Part shown: positions 5,085 through 12,578 of the stretch, piece after piece
How the letters are laid out: the number at the start of each line of letters is the position of its first letter
How positions within the stretch are numbered: the stretch's first letter is position 1
From: a virus
Virus record (IMG/VR): IMGVR_UViG_3300022074_000482
Location: 1 to 20,300 of that record
Length of the DNA stretch: 20,300 bases
Direction: 5' to 3' (one strand)
Made by a program: the position numbers and the translations under genes
Notes under the pieces: generated by a model
Databases searched by the model: none
Told to the model about the DNA's origin: nothing
The model's input: only the letters and a program-made list of their open reading frames with translations

Positions 5085-6623
5085 ATGCACGGCACAGCCA
5101 AGAACTTTCTCCAGAAATATGACAAAGCCAAATCACACCGGCTGCTGTTCGAAAACCTATTTGATGAGTGTTACGAGTATGCGCTGCCACAGCGTGAAGG
5201 GTTTTCATATCTAACACCGGGTCAACGACGCGATGATCGTATTTTTGATGAGACTGCTGTAGTCGGGGTGCAGGAGTTTGCATCACGCTTGCAGAACGGT
5301 ATCTGTCCAAACTTTGCACGTTGGGCTGACTTCATAGCTGGCAGTGAGGTTGCTGATGTAGACAGTGACCGTATTAATAATGAACTGGATGAAGTTACAG
5401 AATATGTATTCGAAGTTATCCAGAACTCAAACTTTGGACAGGAAGCACATGAAAGCTTCCTTGATCTTGCTGTGGGTACTGGCTGTCTCCTTGTTGAAGA
5501 AGGCGATGCCATCAACCCTGTTCGCTTCAATGCTGTCCCACTGCCGCAGCTTGTTCTTGAGAACGGGCCTGATGATCGTATTGATCATGTCTATCGTGAG
5601 CGCGAGTTACGTTGCGGTGATATACCTATTGCTTACCCAAAGGCTGACATTCCCAAGTCTATGAGTGAGCGCATCATGCGCCAGCCAGACAAGAAGATTA
5701 AGATCTTGGAAGTTGTCTGCCGCATGTATGACAAACCAAATGTCGAGCGTAACGGTTTCTATGTCATAGAAAAGGAAGCCGGTGAATTAATCTATGAGGA
5801 GATATTTGACGGTGCTGGCTCAAATCCTTTTGTTTGCTTCCGCTGGTCAAAAGCAGCGGGCGAAGTTTACGGACGAGGCCCGCTTGTCAATTCCCTCAGT
5901 GCGATCAAGACCACGAACCTCACAATCGAACTTGTGCTGGAAAATGCACAGATGGCGATCTCAGGCATCTACCAGATGGATGATGATGGAGTAATCAATA
6001 CCGATTCCATCAATCTGGTGCCGGGTACAATCATCCCGAAATCACCAACAAGCAGTGGCTTGCAACCAATTCGTGCTGCCGGTTCCTTTGATGTGGCTAA
6101 CCTGATTCTAAGTGACATGCGTAACAACATTAAGCGTGCGCTATATAATGACATGCTTGGTGATCCAAACAGAACACCGGCTACTGCTACTGAAGTGGCA
6201 GAGCGTATGGCTGATCTGTCTCGGCGTATTGGTTCTGCCTTTGGCAGATTACAGGCAGAGTTTATCCAGCCTGTATTACAGCGTGTTGTTTATATCCTGA
6301 AGAAGCAGGGCCGCATTGATATGCCGGTGATTAACGGGCGCGAAGTCAAAGTGCGCTCTGTATCTCCACTGGCACAGGCACAAGCCAATCAGGATATTGC
6401 ATCTGTTGATCGATTCTTGGAAATGGTTGGCATGCGCTTTGGTCCAGAGATGGTGAATTTACTGGTGTCTTCAGAGGAGACGGCAACCTTCCTAGCTAAG
6501 AAATTTGGTGTACCAGACGGTCTGATTAGGGATGCAGCTGAGCGTGAGCAAATCATGCAAGCAATGCAGCAGATGCAACAGATGCAGGGAGCAGCAAGTG
6601 GCGGGACAGCGCCTCCGACTTGA
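5085..6623 (+). CDS. Portal (head-tail connector) protein, T7 type
   Basis: This 512-residue protein belongs by overall pattern to the T7-like head-to-tail connector family. It has an N-terminal KNFLQKYDKAKSHRLLFENL, FDECYEYALPQREGF, the RIFDETAVVGVQEFASRLQN segment, and a wing region with FNAVPLPQLVLENG. Twelve copies would form the ring through which DNA enters and leaves the head. The C-terminus is Met/Gln-rich (MQAMQQMQQMQGAASGG), consistent with a flexible or coiled end. The length is close to the usual 500-550. AGGGA just before the preceding stop supports ATG 5085. The next gene starts at a GTG within its last codons. Confidence 0.93.
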   Translation: MHGTAKNFLQKYDKAKSHRLLFENLFDECYEYALPQREGFSYLTPGQRRDDRIFDETAVVGVQEFASRLQNGICPNFARWADFIAGSEVADVDSDRINNELDEVTEYVFEVIQNSNFGQEAHESFLDLAVGTGCLLVEEGDAINPVRFNAVPLPQLVLENGPDDRIDHVYRERELRCGDIPIAYPKADIPKSMSERIMRQPDKKIKILEVVCRMYDKPNVERNGFYVIEKEAGELIYEEIFDGAGSNPFVCFRWSKAAGEVYGRGPLVNSLSAIKTTNLTIELVLENAQMAISGIYQMDDDGVINTDSINLVPGTIIPKSPTSSGLQPIRAAGSFDVANLILSDMRNNIKRALYNDMLGDPNRTPATATEVAERMADLSRRIGSAFGRLQAEFIQPVLQRVVYILKKQGRIDMPVINGREVKVRSVSPLAQAQANQDIASVDRFLEMVGMRFGPEMVNLLVSSEETATFLAKKFGVPDGLIRDAAEREQIMQAMQQMQQMQGAASGGTAPPT

Positions 6624-6858
6624 TGGGTTCGCACGCGGTGAAGATGCGGACAACAAGATCTCATTGAATACAGCTTCGTTATTCAGCACGCCGAATGGCA
6701 AGGAAGTGCTGCGATATTTGCGTTCGATAACCATTGAAGCAGTCACTGGTGCGAATGTGAGTGATGCCGAACTCAGGCATCTGGAAGGTCAACGATATCT
6801 TGTTGGCCTGATTGAGCGACGTATGAAACATGCACAAAGGATTAAGCAAGATGGATGA
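6598..6858 (+). CDS. Bbp19-like phage protein, 86 residues
   Basis: The likely start is GTG 6598, six bases after an AGGGAG site at 6586-6591, overlapping the portal end by 26 bases. An ATG at 6532 in the same frame would add 22 Cys/Gln-rich residues read from portal codons and is less likely. The core is SLNTASLFSTPNGKEVLRYL, then VSDAELRHLEGQRYLVGLIE and RRMKHAQR. This matches small phage proteins of the Bbp19 type that lie between portal and scaffold genes: a peptide ending in LF..P.G..VL..L, then a helix with EG.R.LV..I. The function is unknown, and a minor head role is inferred from position. Its stop overlaps the scaffold start. Confidence 0.8.
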   Translation: MAGQRLRLDGFARGEDADNKISLNTASLFSTPNGKEVLRYLRSITIEAVTGANVSDAELRHLEGQRYLVGLIERRMKHAQRIKQDG

Positions 6859-7576
6859 AGCAGATAATGTGGAAGCTGTAGAAGCAGCTGAAGCACCTGT
6901 TGACGGTAGCCAATCTGGAGCCGACGAGCGACCCGAATGGCTTCCTGAAAAATTCAAGACACCAGAAGATCTTGTATCTTCCTACTCTCATCTTGAGACA
7001 AAGCTTGGCAAAAGTGATGATGAGTTACGAGCATCCATAAAGGATGAGTTGCATCAGGAACAATGGCAGGACAGACCAGCTACTGTTGGTGACTATCAGC
7101 TGCCGGAAAACCTCAATGAAGAAGAGGCTGTAGATAATGATCTGCTAAATTGGTGGGCGCAGTTCTCTTACGATAATGGTTATGGGCAGGAAAAGTTTGA
7201 AGCTGGCATCCAGAAATACGCCGATGCTGTCAATGCCGGTATGCCTGACCTTGAGGAAGAACATAAAATACTTGGCGATAATGCAGATGCACGCATCGAA
7301 GCTGTACGCTTGTGGGCTGATCAGTTCTTTGATGAAGCAGAATATGAAGCTGTCGAGCGTCTAGGACAGTCAGCTGCTGGCATCGAAGCTCTTGAAAAAA
7401 TCATGAGCAAGATCAATACACCATCTGTTCAAGGTGATGTCGTTGCTTCCAGCCAGCTGAATGAAGACGACTTGCGCGGCATGATGAATGACGAGCGTTA
7501 CTGGAAACAAGGAAGCCGTGATCAGGGTTTCATCAAACAAGTGAATGACGGCTTTGCCAAGCTTTACCAGCAATAG
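6851..7576 (+). CDS. Capsid scaffold protein, T7-like
   Basis: This acidic 241-residue protein would act as the internal scaffold for capsid assembly and leave before DNA packaging. I start it at ATG 6851 because AAAGGA at 6836-6841 stands nine bases upstream. An in-frame ATG at 6830 would add seven residues without such a site. The N-terminus is acidic and Ala-rich, followed by ERPEWLPEKFKTPEDLVSSY, a signature shared by many podovirus scaffold proteins. Then come an acidic helical middle and a C-terminal LNEDDLRGMMNDERYWKQGS with FIKQVNDGFAKLYQQ, the part that would contact the capsid protein. It overlaps the following gp13-like ORF. Confidence 0.88.
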   Translation: MDEADNVEAVEAAEAPVDGSQSGADERPEWLPEKFKTPEDLVSSYSHLETKLGKSDDELRASIKDELHQEQWQDRPATVGDYQLPENLNEEEAVDNDLLNWWAQFSYDNGYGQEKFEAGIQKYADAVNAGMPDLEEEHKILGDNADARIEAVRLWADQFFDEAEYEAVERLGQSAAGIEALEKIMSKINTPSVQGDVVASSQLNEDDLRGMMNDERYWKQGSRDQGFIKQVNDGFAKLYQQ

Positions 7577-8108
7577 CCGATACGGAAAGCTGATAGTAAA
7601 GCGTGCCACTGCGAAACATGCGGGTAAATTGCAGCACCTCCTCCGGCTGACAGATATCCGTGAATGTATGATTCAAGGCTCAACGCCGTGGCGCGCTTTA
7701 CACCAACCTCTGACAATCAAAGATGCTGAAACCTTTACAGCACTTGTTGGCAAGACACCGATCTGTATGGGTGGTGTGGTGCCACTGGTATTTGAAGATG
7801 GGTGTTACATAGGATCTATATGGCTGCTTGGTTCTCCTGCTGTCGAGGAGCATGCCAAGGACTTTCACAGGATGGTAATCGACTTGATTGATTACTTCCA
7901 AGACCAGTATGACCTTCTGGAAAACGTAGTTCCTGTCGAGCATGTACAAAGCATGAAATGGCTGGCACGTCTTGGCTTTGCATTTGCTGAGGAAGAAACA
8001 ATCATCAACGGCTTTGCTGTACGAAGATTTGTGCGTTGTGCGCCACAGTATTCAGTGTCATTCGAAGATAACGACGGCCCGCGTCTAACAGATGGCCCTT
8101 TAGGATAA
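7545..8108 (+). CDS. gp13-like protein (DUF2833, GNAT-like fold)
   Basis: This 187-residue protein resembles the T7 gp13 family, an internal or assembly protein. The segment YGKLIVKRATAKHAGKL (residues 13-29) and the terminal MKWLARLGFAFAEEE, TIINGFAVRRFVRC (137-165) follow an acetyltransferase-like fold, as in DUF2833. Whether it binds acetyl-CoA is unknown; I see no clear glycine loop. The start at ATG 7545 lies in the scaffold gene and lacks a good ribosome site. TTG 7554 is an alternative, and family similarity begins only at about residue 12. In T7 the gene lies after tail tubular B, but here it sits between scaffold and capsid. Codons remain protein-like for about 25 triplets past its TAA. 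Confidence 0.82.
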   Translation: MTALPSFTSNSRYGKLIVKRATAKHAGKLQHLLRLTDIRECMIQGSTPWRALHQPLTIKDAETFTALVGKTPICMGGVVPLVFEDGCYIGSIWLLGSPAVEEHAKDFHRMVIDLIDYFQDQYDLLENVVPVEHVQSMKWLARLGFAFAEEETIINGFAVRRFVRCAPQYSVSFEDNDGPRLTDGPLG

Positions 8109-8140
8109 CCAGTAGAAGAGCGAAGCGGACAACCGATCAC

Positions 8141-8168
8141 TGTTGAAACTCTTACTGCATTTATGCAG
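8141..8168 (+). promoter_or_regulatory. Recurrent element, copy 3 (weak box): TGTTGAA plus CTGCATTTATGCAG
   Basis: CTGCA-TTTA-TGCAG at 8155-8168 is a perfect inverted repeat (CTGCAT-TT-ATGCAG). TGTTGAA at 8141-8147 stands at the -42 position but matches TGTGCGT at only three of seven bases. The element lies in the 74-base gap before the capsid gene, a natural place for a promoter. The stretch also reads as protein in frame with the upstream gene, which is a caution. Confidence 0.35.
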
Positions 8169-8182
8169 GGAAGGACTGTAAA

Positions 8183-8995
8183 ATGGCGAATACGATTGAT
8201 ACCGCCTTCATTAAGCAGTTCGAGTCCGAGGTCATCATGGCGTATCAGCGCATGGGTTCTAAGCTAAAGAACACCATTCGTAATACGCAAGTGAGTGGAA
8301 ACACTGTTCGTTTCCAGAAAATCGGTACTGGTACTGCTTCTACTAAAAGCCGGAATGGCTCTGTAACACCTATGGAGCTTGCACACACAACCGTCGAATC
8401 GACTATGGCTGACTTCTATGCAGCTGAATATGTCGATAAGCTGGACGAGTTGAAGACAAACATCGATGAGCGTCAGGCTGTAGCAACCTCATCAGCTGCT
8501 GCCCTTGGTCGCAAGACTGACGAAATCATCTACACAGCAATGGATGCTGGTGCAAACAGCACACAGATTCATGACACAAGTTCAGCTATTGAAAAGGCTG
8601 ATCTGCTGAGTTTGTTTGAGACATTTGGTTCTGCCGATGTGCCAGAAGACGGTAGCCGCTTTCTTGCCATGCACCCGAAAGGGTTTGCTGATCTGTTCCT
8701 AATCAACGAATTCGCATCATCGGATTATGTTGGTGAGCAGAATCTGCCCTATGCTGGCGGCATGACAATGAAGCAGTTCCTTGGCTTCAATATCTTCTCA
8801 ACCTCTGCAATTACTGCCGGTAAGAACATGGCGTATCACACCAATGCTGTTGGCATTGGCGTAAACTCCGATGTCTCTACGGAAGTCAATTACATACCAG
8901 AGAAGGTATCTCACCTAACCACCTCGATGATGTCGATGGGCGCAGTTGTTATCAATGACAACGGTGTCTACGAAGTCCTCGACAACAATACCTAA
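8183..8995 (+). CDS. Major capsid protein
   Basis: This 270-residue protein is read as the major capsid protein. It begins MANTIDTAFIKQFESEVIMA and includes MADFYAAEYVDKLDELKTNI, DERQAVATSSAAALGRKTDE and a C-terminal VSHLTTSMMSMGAVVINDNG with VYEVLDNN. These match a capsid family of podoviruses expected to have the HK97 fold; the length is short but complete for that group. The ribosome site GGGAAGGA at 8168-8175 lies seven bases before ATG 8183, in keeping with high expression. A recurrent regulatory element stands just upstream. Scaffold two genes before and a small candidate decoration gene after support the call. Confidence 0.9.
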   Translation: MANTIDTAFIKQFESEVIMAYQRMGSKLKNTIRNTQVSGNTVRFQKIGTGTASTKSRNGSVTPMELAHTTVESTMADFYAAEYVDKLDELKTNIDERQAVATSSAAALGRKTDEIIYTAMDAGANSTQIHDTSSAIEKADLLSLFETFGSADVPEDGSRFLAMHPKGFADLFLINEFASSDYVGEQNLPYAGGMTMKQFLGFNIFSTSAITAGKNMAYHTNAVGIGVNSDVSTEVNYIPEKVSHLTTSMMSMGAVVINDNGVYEVLDNNT

Positions 8996-8996
8996 A

Positions 8997-9001
8997 GGAG
9001 G
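8997..9001 (+). promoter_or_regulatory. Consensus ribosome binding site GGAGG
   Basis: TAAAGGAGGT contains a full-strength Shine-Dalgarno sequence that begins directly after the capsid stop, with six bases to ATG 9008. It is the strongest site in the window and implies that the small protein at 9008 is made in large amounts. Confidence 0.8.
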
Positions 9002-9007
9002 TTTGTA

Positions 9008-9271
9008 ATGGCTTATGCAGCAGCAGGACTCCACAGGATTGGTGGAGCAAGTGGGGTGAATCTCTGGATTTACCAAACGACAGATGCAATAGCAGCTGTA
9101 AATAGTGCAAACTATTTCAACGATGCAGCCGCTATGCTGAATGTCCGTGATCTGATCATTGTTCAAGATACCAACACACCTACAACCAGTTTTGTAAGTG
9201 TGTTGTCGAACACTGGTACTGCGGTTGATGTGTCTGATGGCACAGCTGTCGCAGAAACAGATAGCGACTAA
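9008..9271 (+). CDS. Small beta-rich protein after the capsid gene, candidate head decoration protein
   Basis: This 87-residue ORF runs from ATG 9008 to TAA 9269-9271. It starts MAYAAAGLHRIGGASGVNLW, then has IYQTTDAIAAVNSANYFNDA, MLNVRDLIIVQD and ends FVSVLSNTGTAVDVSDGTAV. Alternating hydrophobic residues indicate a compact beta fold. I recall similar small proteins next to capsid genes in many phages, usually hypothetical. Its position and very strong ribosome site suggest a copy number near that of the capsid, so head decoration is a reasonable inference without direct evidence. A head-tail or capsid-stabilising role is the alternative. A hairpin follows. Confidence 0.85.
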   Translation: MAYAAAGLHRIGGASGVNLWIYQTTDAIAAVNSANYFNDAAAMLNVRDLIIVQDTNTPTTSFVSVLSNTGTAVDVSDGTAVAETDSD

Positions 9272-9279
9272 TGGAGTTA

Positions 9280-9318
9280 GGAGGCGGGTGGCACTTTGTT
9301 CTCCCTACGCTCGCCTCC
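9280..9318 (+). other. Hairpin between capsid block and tail genes
   Basis: GGAGGCG (9280-9286) can pair with CGCCTCC (9312-9318). Overlapping bases allow a second fold, GGGTGG (9286-9291) with CCACCC (9317-9322). No T-run follows, so it is not a standard intrinsic terminator. T7 has its terminator at the matching place, between capsid gene 10 and gene 11, and this hairpin might play a similar attenuating or processing role. Confidence 0.5.
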
Positions 9319-9332
9319 ACCCAACTAGATGA
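9288..9332 (+). CDS. Possible 14-codon leader ORF before tail tubular A
   Basis: GTG 9288 opens a 14-codon frame (MALCSPYARLHPTR if started by GTG). Its TGA at 9330-9332 overlaps the ATG of the tail gene as ATGA. GGAGG at 9280-9284 is only three bases before the GTG, which is short. The tail gene itself lacks a ribosome site near its start. Overlap coupling is used throughout this genome, so a leader is plausible but unproven. Confidence 0.3.
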   Translation: MALCSPYARLHPTR

Positions 9333-9916
9333 CATCTACGGTAGCTAATTCATCAGTTGATATTGCCGCACGCGCTCTCACGTTGATCGGTGCAAACCCG
9401 ATCACATCGTTTGACGACACAAGCACAGAAGCAACAGTCGCAAACAATATGTATGAAGATGTGGCACAGTCAGCACTTTGTGCATCGCGTTGGCGCTTTG
9501 CCACCAACCAAGCTGTCCTCAACTTACTCACAGATGCGCCCACAGGGCGCTTTGATCGTGCTTATCAACTACCATCAGACTTGCTGATGCTGCACGCGCT
9601 TACGGTAAATGATCTTGTTGTCGAATATACTGTCTACGGCGATAAGGCATTTGCAGATCTGAGCGCAACAGATCAGGTGGTGGCTGATTACAGCTTCCGT
9701 GCAAACGAGCAGACATGGCCGTCCTACTTTACACTGGCTGTTGAATATCAGCTGGCTGGTATCTTTGCATCAAGCATTGCACGCGATGAAGCCTTGATGA
9801 AGATGATGGACGATAAAGCCAATCGTCTTATGGCCAAAGCACGCTCTCTTGATAGCCAGCAGCAAACAACACGCAAGCTTGTAACCAATCGGTTTAAGAC
9901 TGAAAGGTTAAGCTAA
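9329..9916 (+). CDS. Tail tubular protein A (T7 gp11-like)
   Basis: This 195-residue protein matches the T7 gp11 family in length (T7: 196) and pattern: DIAARALTLIGANPITSFDD, an ANNMYEDVAQSALCASRWRF segment, RFDRAYQLPSDLLMLHALTV, WPSYFTLAVEYQLAG and a basic C-terminus. It forms the ring below the portal that connects head to tail nozzle. ATG 9329 is the first start after an in-frame TAG, so the start is well fixed. No purine-rich ribosome site lies in the 20 bases upstream, which are the pyrimidine-rich arm of a hairpin. Translation may depend on coupling. Its TAA overlaps the next ATG as TAATG. Confidence 0.92.
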   Translation: MTSTVANSSVDIAARALTLIGANPITSFDDTSTEATVANNMYEDVAQSALCASRWRFATNQAVLNLLTDAPTGRFDRAYQLPSDLLMLHALTVNDLVVEYTVYGDKAFADLSATDQVVADYSFRANEQTWPSYFTLAVEYQLAGIFASSIARDEALMKMMDDKANRLMAKARSLDSQQQTTRKLVTNRFKTERLS

Positions 9917-12147
9917 TGCCGCGTATCAGAGTTCCCCTGACTAGCTTCGATTACGGAGAGGTCAGTCCGACTTTGCGCTCTCGCACGGATGCAAAGATCT
10001 ATACACATGCGGCACAGAAACTGCGTAACTTTTTTATCAGATCAGAAGGCGGCATAGAGCGGCGTGCAGGAACAAGGGTCTGGTATGAAAGCCCTCTTTC
10101 CTATTCTGGTTCGGCAACAGGTTTGCAGCTTCGTATCGAACCATTTGTATTTTCTGATGATGAGAAATACCTGATTGGTTTTAGCAATGCGCGTATCGAT
10201 ATCTGGCGCTTGCTGACTGATGGCACAGTCTCTCACATACAAACGATTACAACTGATACATCTGGTGCCTCACTACCCTTCAATCAGTCAAAGGTTGGTG
10301 AACTGAACTTTGCCCAAGCTGGTGATGTGATGTTTATCGTCCACACCACCTACATGATCAGGAAACTGGTACGCACAGGCCTGACCACTTTCCAGGTCGA
10401 AACATTTGCATTTGAGCAATCGACTGATGGCAACCGTGTGTTCCAACCCTATCACAGCTTCCAGAATGTAGGTGTCACGCTAAGTGCATCAGCTACAACA
10501 GGCTCTGGCGTTACGTTTACGGCAAGCGCAAGTTACTTTGAGGCTGGTCATGTTGGCACGACTTTACTCGTTAATGAGACCGATGTTGATATCACTGGAT
10601 TCACAAGCGCCACAGTGGTTACAGGGACAATCAACGGCACCCTTCGTCAGCAGCTTACTATTGATGCTCTGGAAACAGTGGAAGGTAGTGACCGTGTTCT
10701 GGTCACTCATGTGGGCCATGGCCTTGCACCAAGTGCTTCGATCACTATTGATCGGGCTGCGGGGGTTGGCGGCATCAGCGCATCGAACATCAATGGTAGT
10801 AGAACGGTGGCTGGTGTTATCGATGAAAACACCTATGAAATAACAGCAGCTGCAAGCGCAACATCATCAGCTGTAGGGGGCGGCTCACCGCGCATCGCAA
10901 CTGGCGCAGCCACAACACAGTGGGCAGAACAATCCTATTCTTCACTGCGCGGTTATCCGGCAGCAGTCACATTTCATGAGGGCCGACTGTGGTTTGCAGG
11001 AACGCAAGCACAGCCCAATCATCTATGGGCATCCAAGAGTGGCCGCTTCTTTAACTTTGATGTAGGTGAAGGGCAGGACAATGATTCAATCGATGTTACA
11101 GGAAATGTGGGAACGTTTGATCAGATACGTCACTTGGTTTCAAACCGTGATCTTCAGATCTTTGCCAGTGAATCTGAGTTTTACATACCGGCGTTTACGA
11201 GCACGCCTGTTACGCCTGCTACAGCGCAAGTAAGAAAACAAACTCCCTTTGGGGCTTCGTTTGTAACTCCGACACCTTTTGATGGTGCAACCCTGTTTGT
11301 ACAGAAAGCTGGTAACGCAGTCCGCGAATACATTTTCAGTGATACAGAAGGTGCGTATGTATCAACTGATATCTCCGTTCTTTCATCGCATCTGATCAAT
11401 TCACCATTGCAGCAAGCAGCAACCAAGGGCGCACTTGGCAAGCCTGATAACTATGCTTTCTATGTAAACAATGATGGCAACATTGCTGTGTTTTATTCCA
11501 TGAGAGGTGATAAACGCCAAGGCTGGTCACTGTGGGAGACAAGCGGCAGCTTCCATTCCATAGCATCTGTAGGTGATCGCTTATTTACTATTGCAGTTCG
11601 TAACAATGGGTCAGGCACAAACAAGTTCTATCTTGAAGAATTTCAAGCAGATCAGCCTATGGATTATTGTAATTCATACTCAGGCAGCAACGGTGTGTTT
11701 AGCGTCAGTTCTGCATTCTCCAATGGCGCTGTAGTCAAGGTTGTAAGCGGCACCGATTACTTGGGCGAGTTTACTGTTGCTAGCGGTAATGTTGATGTAT
11801 CTGCTGTTGATGCCACTGCTTCCACAGCTTTTATCGGTTTTGCCTTTACACCTCAGATGCAGACCTTGCCTGTTGATGGAACGCTGTCAAACGGGCCGTT
11901 GACAGGTAAGCAACGGCGCATTGCATCAGTCATCCTAGATCTTGAAGAAACATTGTCTGTGTCTGTGGATGGCACTGATCTGATTATCCGTCAGGTTAGA
12001 GATGATTTCTCAACGGCACGCACAGCCATTTCTGGCAAGCGCGAGTTCTTTGTCTTGGGCTTTGATCGTGATCCCACTGTCACTGTATCTCAGTCTGCAC
12101 CGATGGCGCTCCAGCTGAATGGCATGGTTATGGAGTTGGCATTCTGA
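9916..12147 (+). CDS. Tail tubular protein B (T7 gp12-like nozzle)
   Basis: The 743-residue protein begins RVPLTSFDYGEVSPTLRSRT with YTHAAQKLRNFFIRSEGGIE and RRAGTRVW, the hallmark opening of podovirus tail nozzle proteins. Later it contains SLRGYPAAVTFHEGRLWFAG, TQAQPNHLWASKSGRFFNFD, the LVSNRDLQIFASESEFYI segment and a C-terminal beta domain ending LNGMVMELAF. It is slightly shorter than T7 gp12 (794). Six copies would form the nozzle below gp11 and carry fibres. A segment around residues 190-330, rich in Ser, Thr, Ala and Val, may be an inserted beta domain. It is coupled to both neighbours by TAATG and TGATG overlaps. Confidence 0.93.
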   Translation: MPRIRVPLTSFDYGEVSPTLRSRTDAKIYTHAAQKLRNFFIRSEGGIERRAGTRVWYESPLSYSGSATGLQLRIEPFVFSDDEKYLIGFSNARIDIWRLLTDGTVSHIQTITTDTSGASLPFNQSKVGELNFAQAGDVMFIVHTTYMIRKLVRTGLTTFQVETFAFEQSTDGNRVFQPYHSFQNVGVTLSASATTGSGVTFTASASYFEAGHVGTTLLVNETDVDITGFTSATVVTGTINGTLRQQLTIDALETVEGSDRVLVTHVGHGLAPSASITIDRAAGVGGISASNINGSRTVAGVIDENTYEITAAASATSSAVGGGSPRIATGAATTQWAEQSYSSLRGYPAAVTFHEGRLWFAGTQAQPNHLWASKSGRFFNFDVGEGQDNDSIDVTGNVGTFDQIRHLVSNRDLQIFASESEFYIPAFTSTPVTPATAQVRKQTPFGASFVTPTPFDGATLFVQKAGNAVREYIFSDTEGAYVSTDISVLSSHLINSPLQQAATKGALGKPDNYAFYVNNDGNIAVFYSMRGDKRQGWSLWETSGSFHSIASVGDRLFTIAVRNNGSGTNKFYLEEFQADQPMDYCNSYSGSNGVFSVSSAFSNGAVVKVVSGTDYLGEFTVASGNVDVSAVDATASTAFIGFAFTPQMQTLPVDGTLSNGPLTGKQRRIASVILDLEETLSVSVDGTDLIIRQVRDDFSTARTAISGKREFFVLGFDRDPTVTVSQSAPMALQLNGMVMELAF

Positions 12148-12578
12148 TGAAAGCATTGATTGCTCTACAGGTTTTGACAGCAATTACCGGCATGAGTGCT
12201 GCCCGTGCAGAGGCACGCAGCGCACAGGCACAGGCAAAAAGCCAAGCACAGAACGCCAAGCTGCAAGGCATGGAAGCGCACAACAAACGCATGCGTGATC
12301 TGGATGTATTGATATCTACAAACAATGCCATGTCAGCCTATCTGGGGCGCGATGACAGAAGCATCGATGCTATCAACAGGCGCATTCGGCGTGATGCTGG
12401 CACTGATGCTGCGCGTATAGCCCAGAACACGCTACAGAACGTGCAGACATCGCTTCTTCAAGGAGAGGTTGCACGGGCAAGGGGCGAAAACAGGGCGCGT
12501 TCTATCCTGCTTGATAGCCTGTCTAGTGGCTATTCAAATTATCTAAGAATGAAAACCACAATACCGGGTGGTGACTGA
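12147..12578 (+). CDS. Internal virion protein, small (T7 gp14-like position)
   Basis: This 143-residue protein starts at ATG 12147 inside the nozzle-gene stop (TGATG). It opens with a hydrophobic helix, MKALIALQVLTAITGMSAAR, followed by a long Ala/Gln-rich helix (SAQAQAKSQAQNAKLQGMEA) and a second helical half with NAMSAYLGRDDRSIDAINRR. Position, length (T7 gp14: 196) and the membrane-active start fit the small internal protein that is ejected first and enters the outer membrane. The hydrophobic start also resembles a signal sequence, but context favours an ejection protein. Its stop overlaps the next ATG. Confidence 0.8.
   Translation: MKALIALQVLTAITGMSAARAEARSAQAQAKSQAQNAKLQGMEAHNKRMRDLDVLISTNNAMSAYLGRDDRSIDAINRRIRRDAGTDAARIAQNTLQNVQTSLLQGEVARARGENRARSILLDSLSSGYSNYLRMKTTIPGGD

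Noticed and set aside
6532-6597. Upstream ATG extension of the Bbp19-like gene.
   Set aside because: The added residues come from out-of-frame Met/Gln-rich portal codons, and the GTG at 6598 has an excellent ribosome site.
8026-8038. Third exact copy of ATTTGTGCGTTG, as at 443 and 4825.
   Set aside because: It lies inside the gp13-like gene, encodes part of the family-typical FVRC segment, and is about 150 bases from the next start, not 42. It is best explained by coding.
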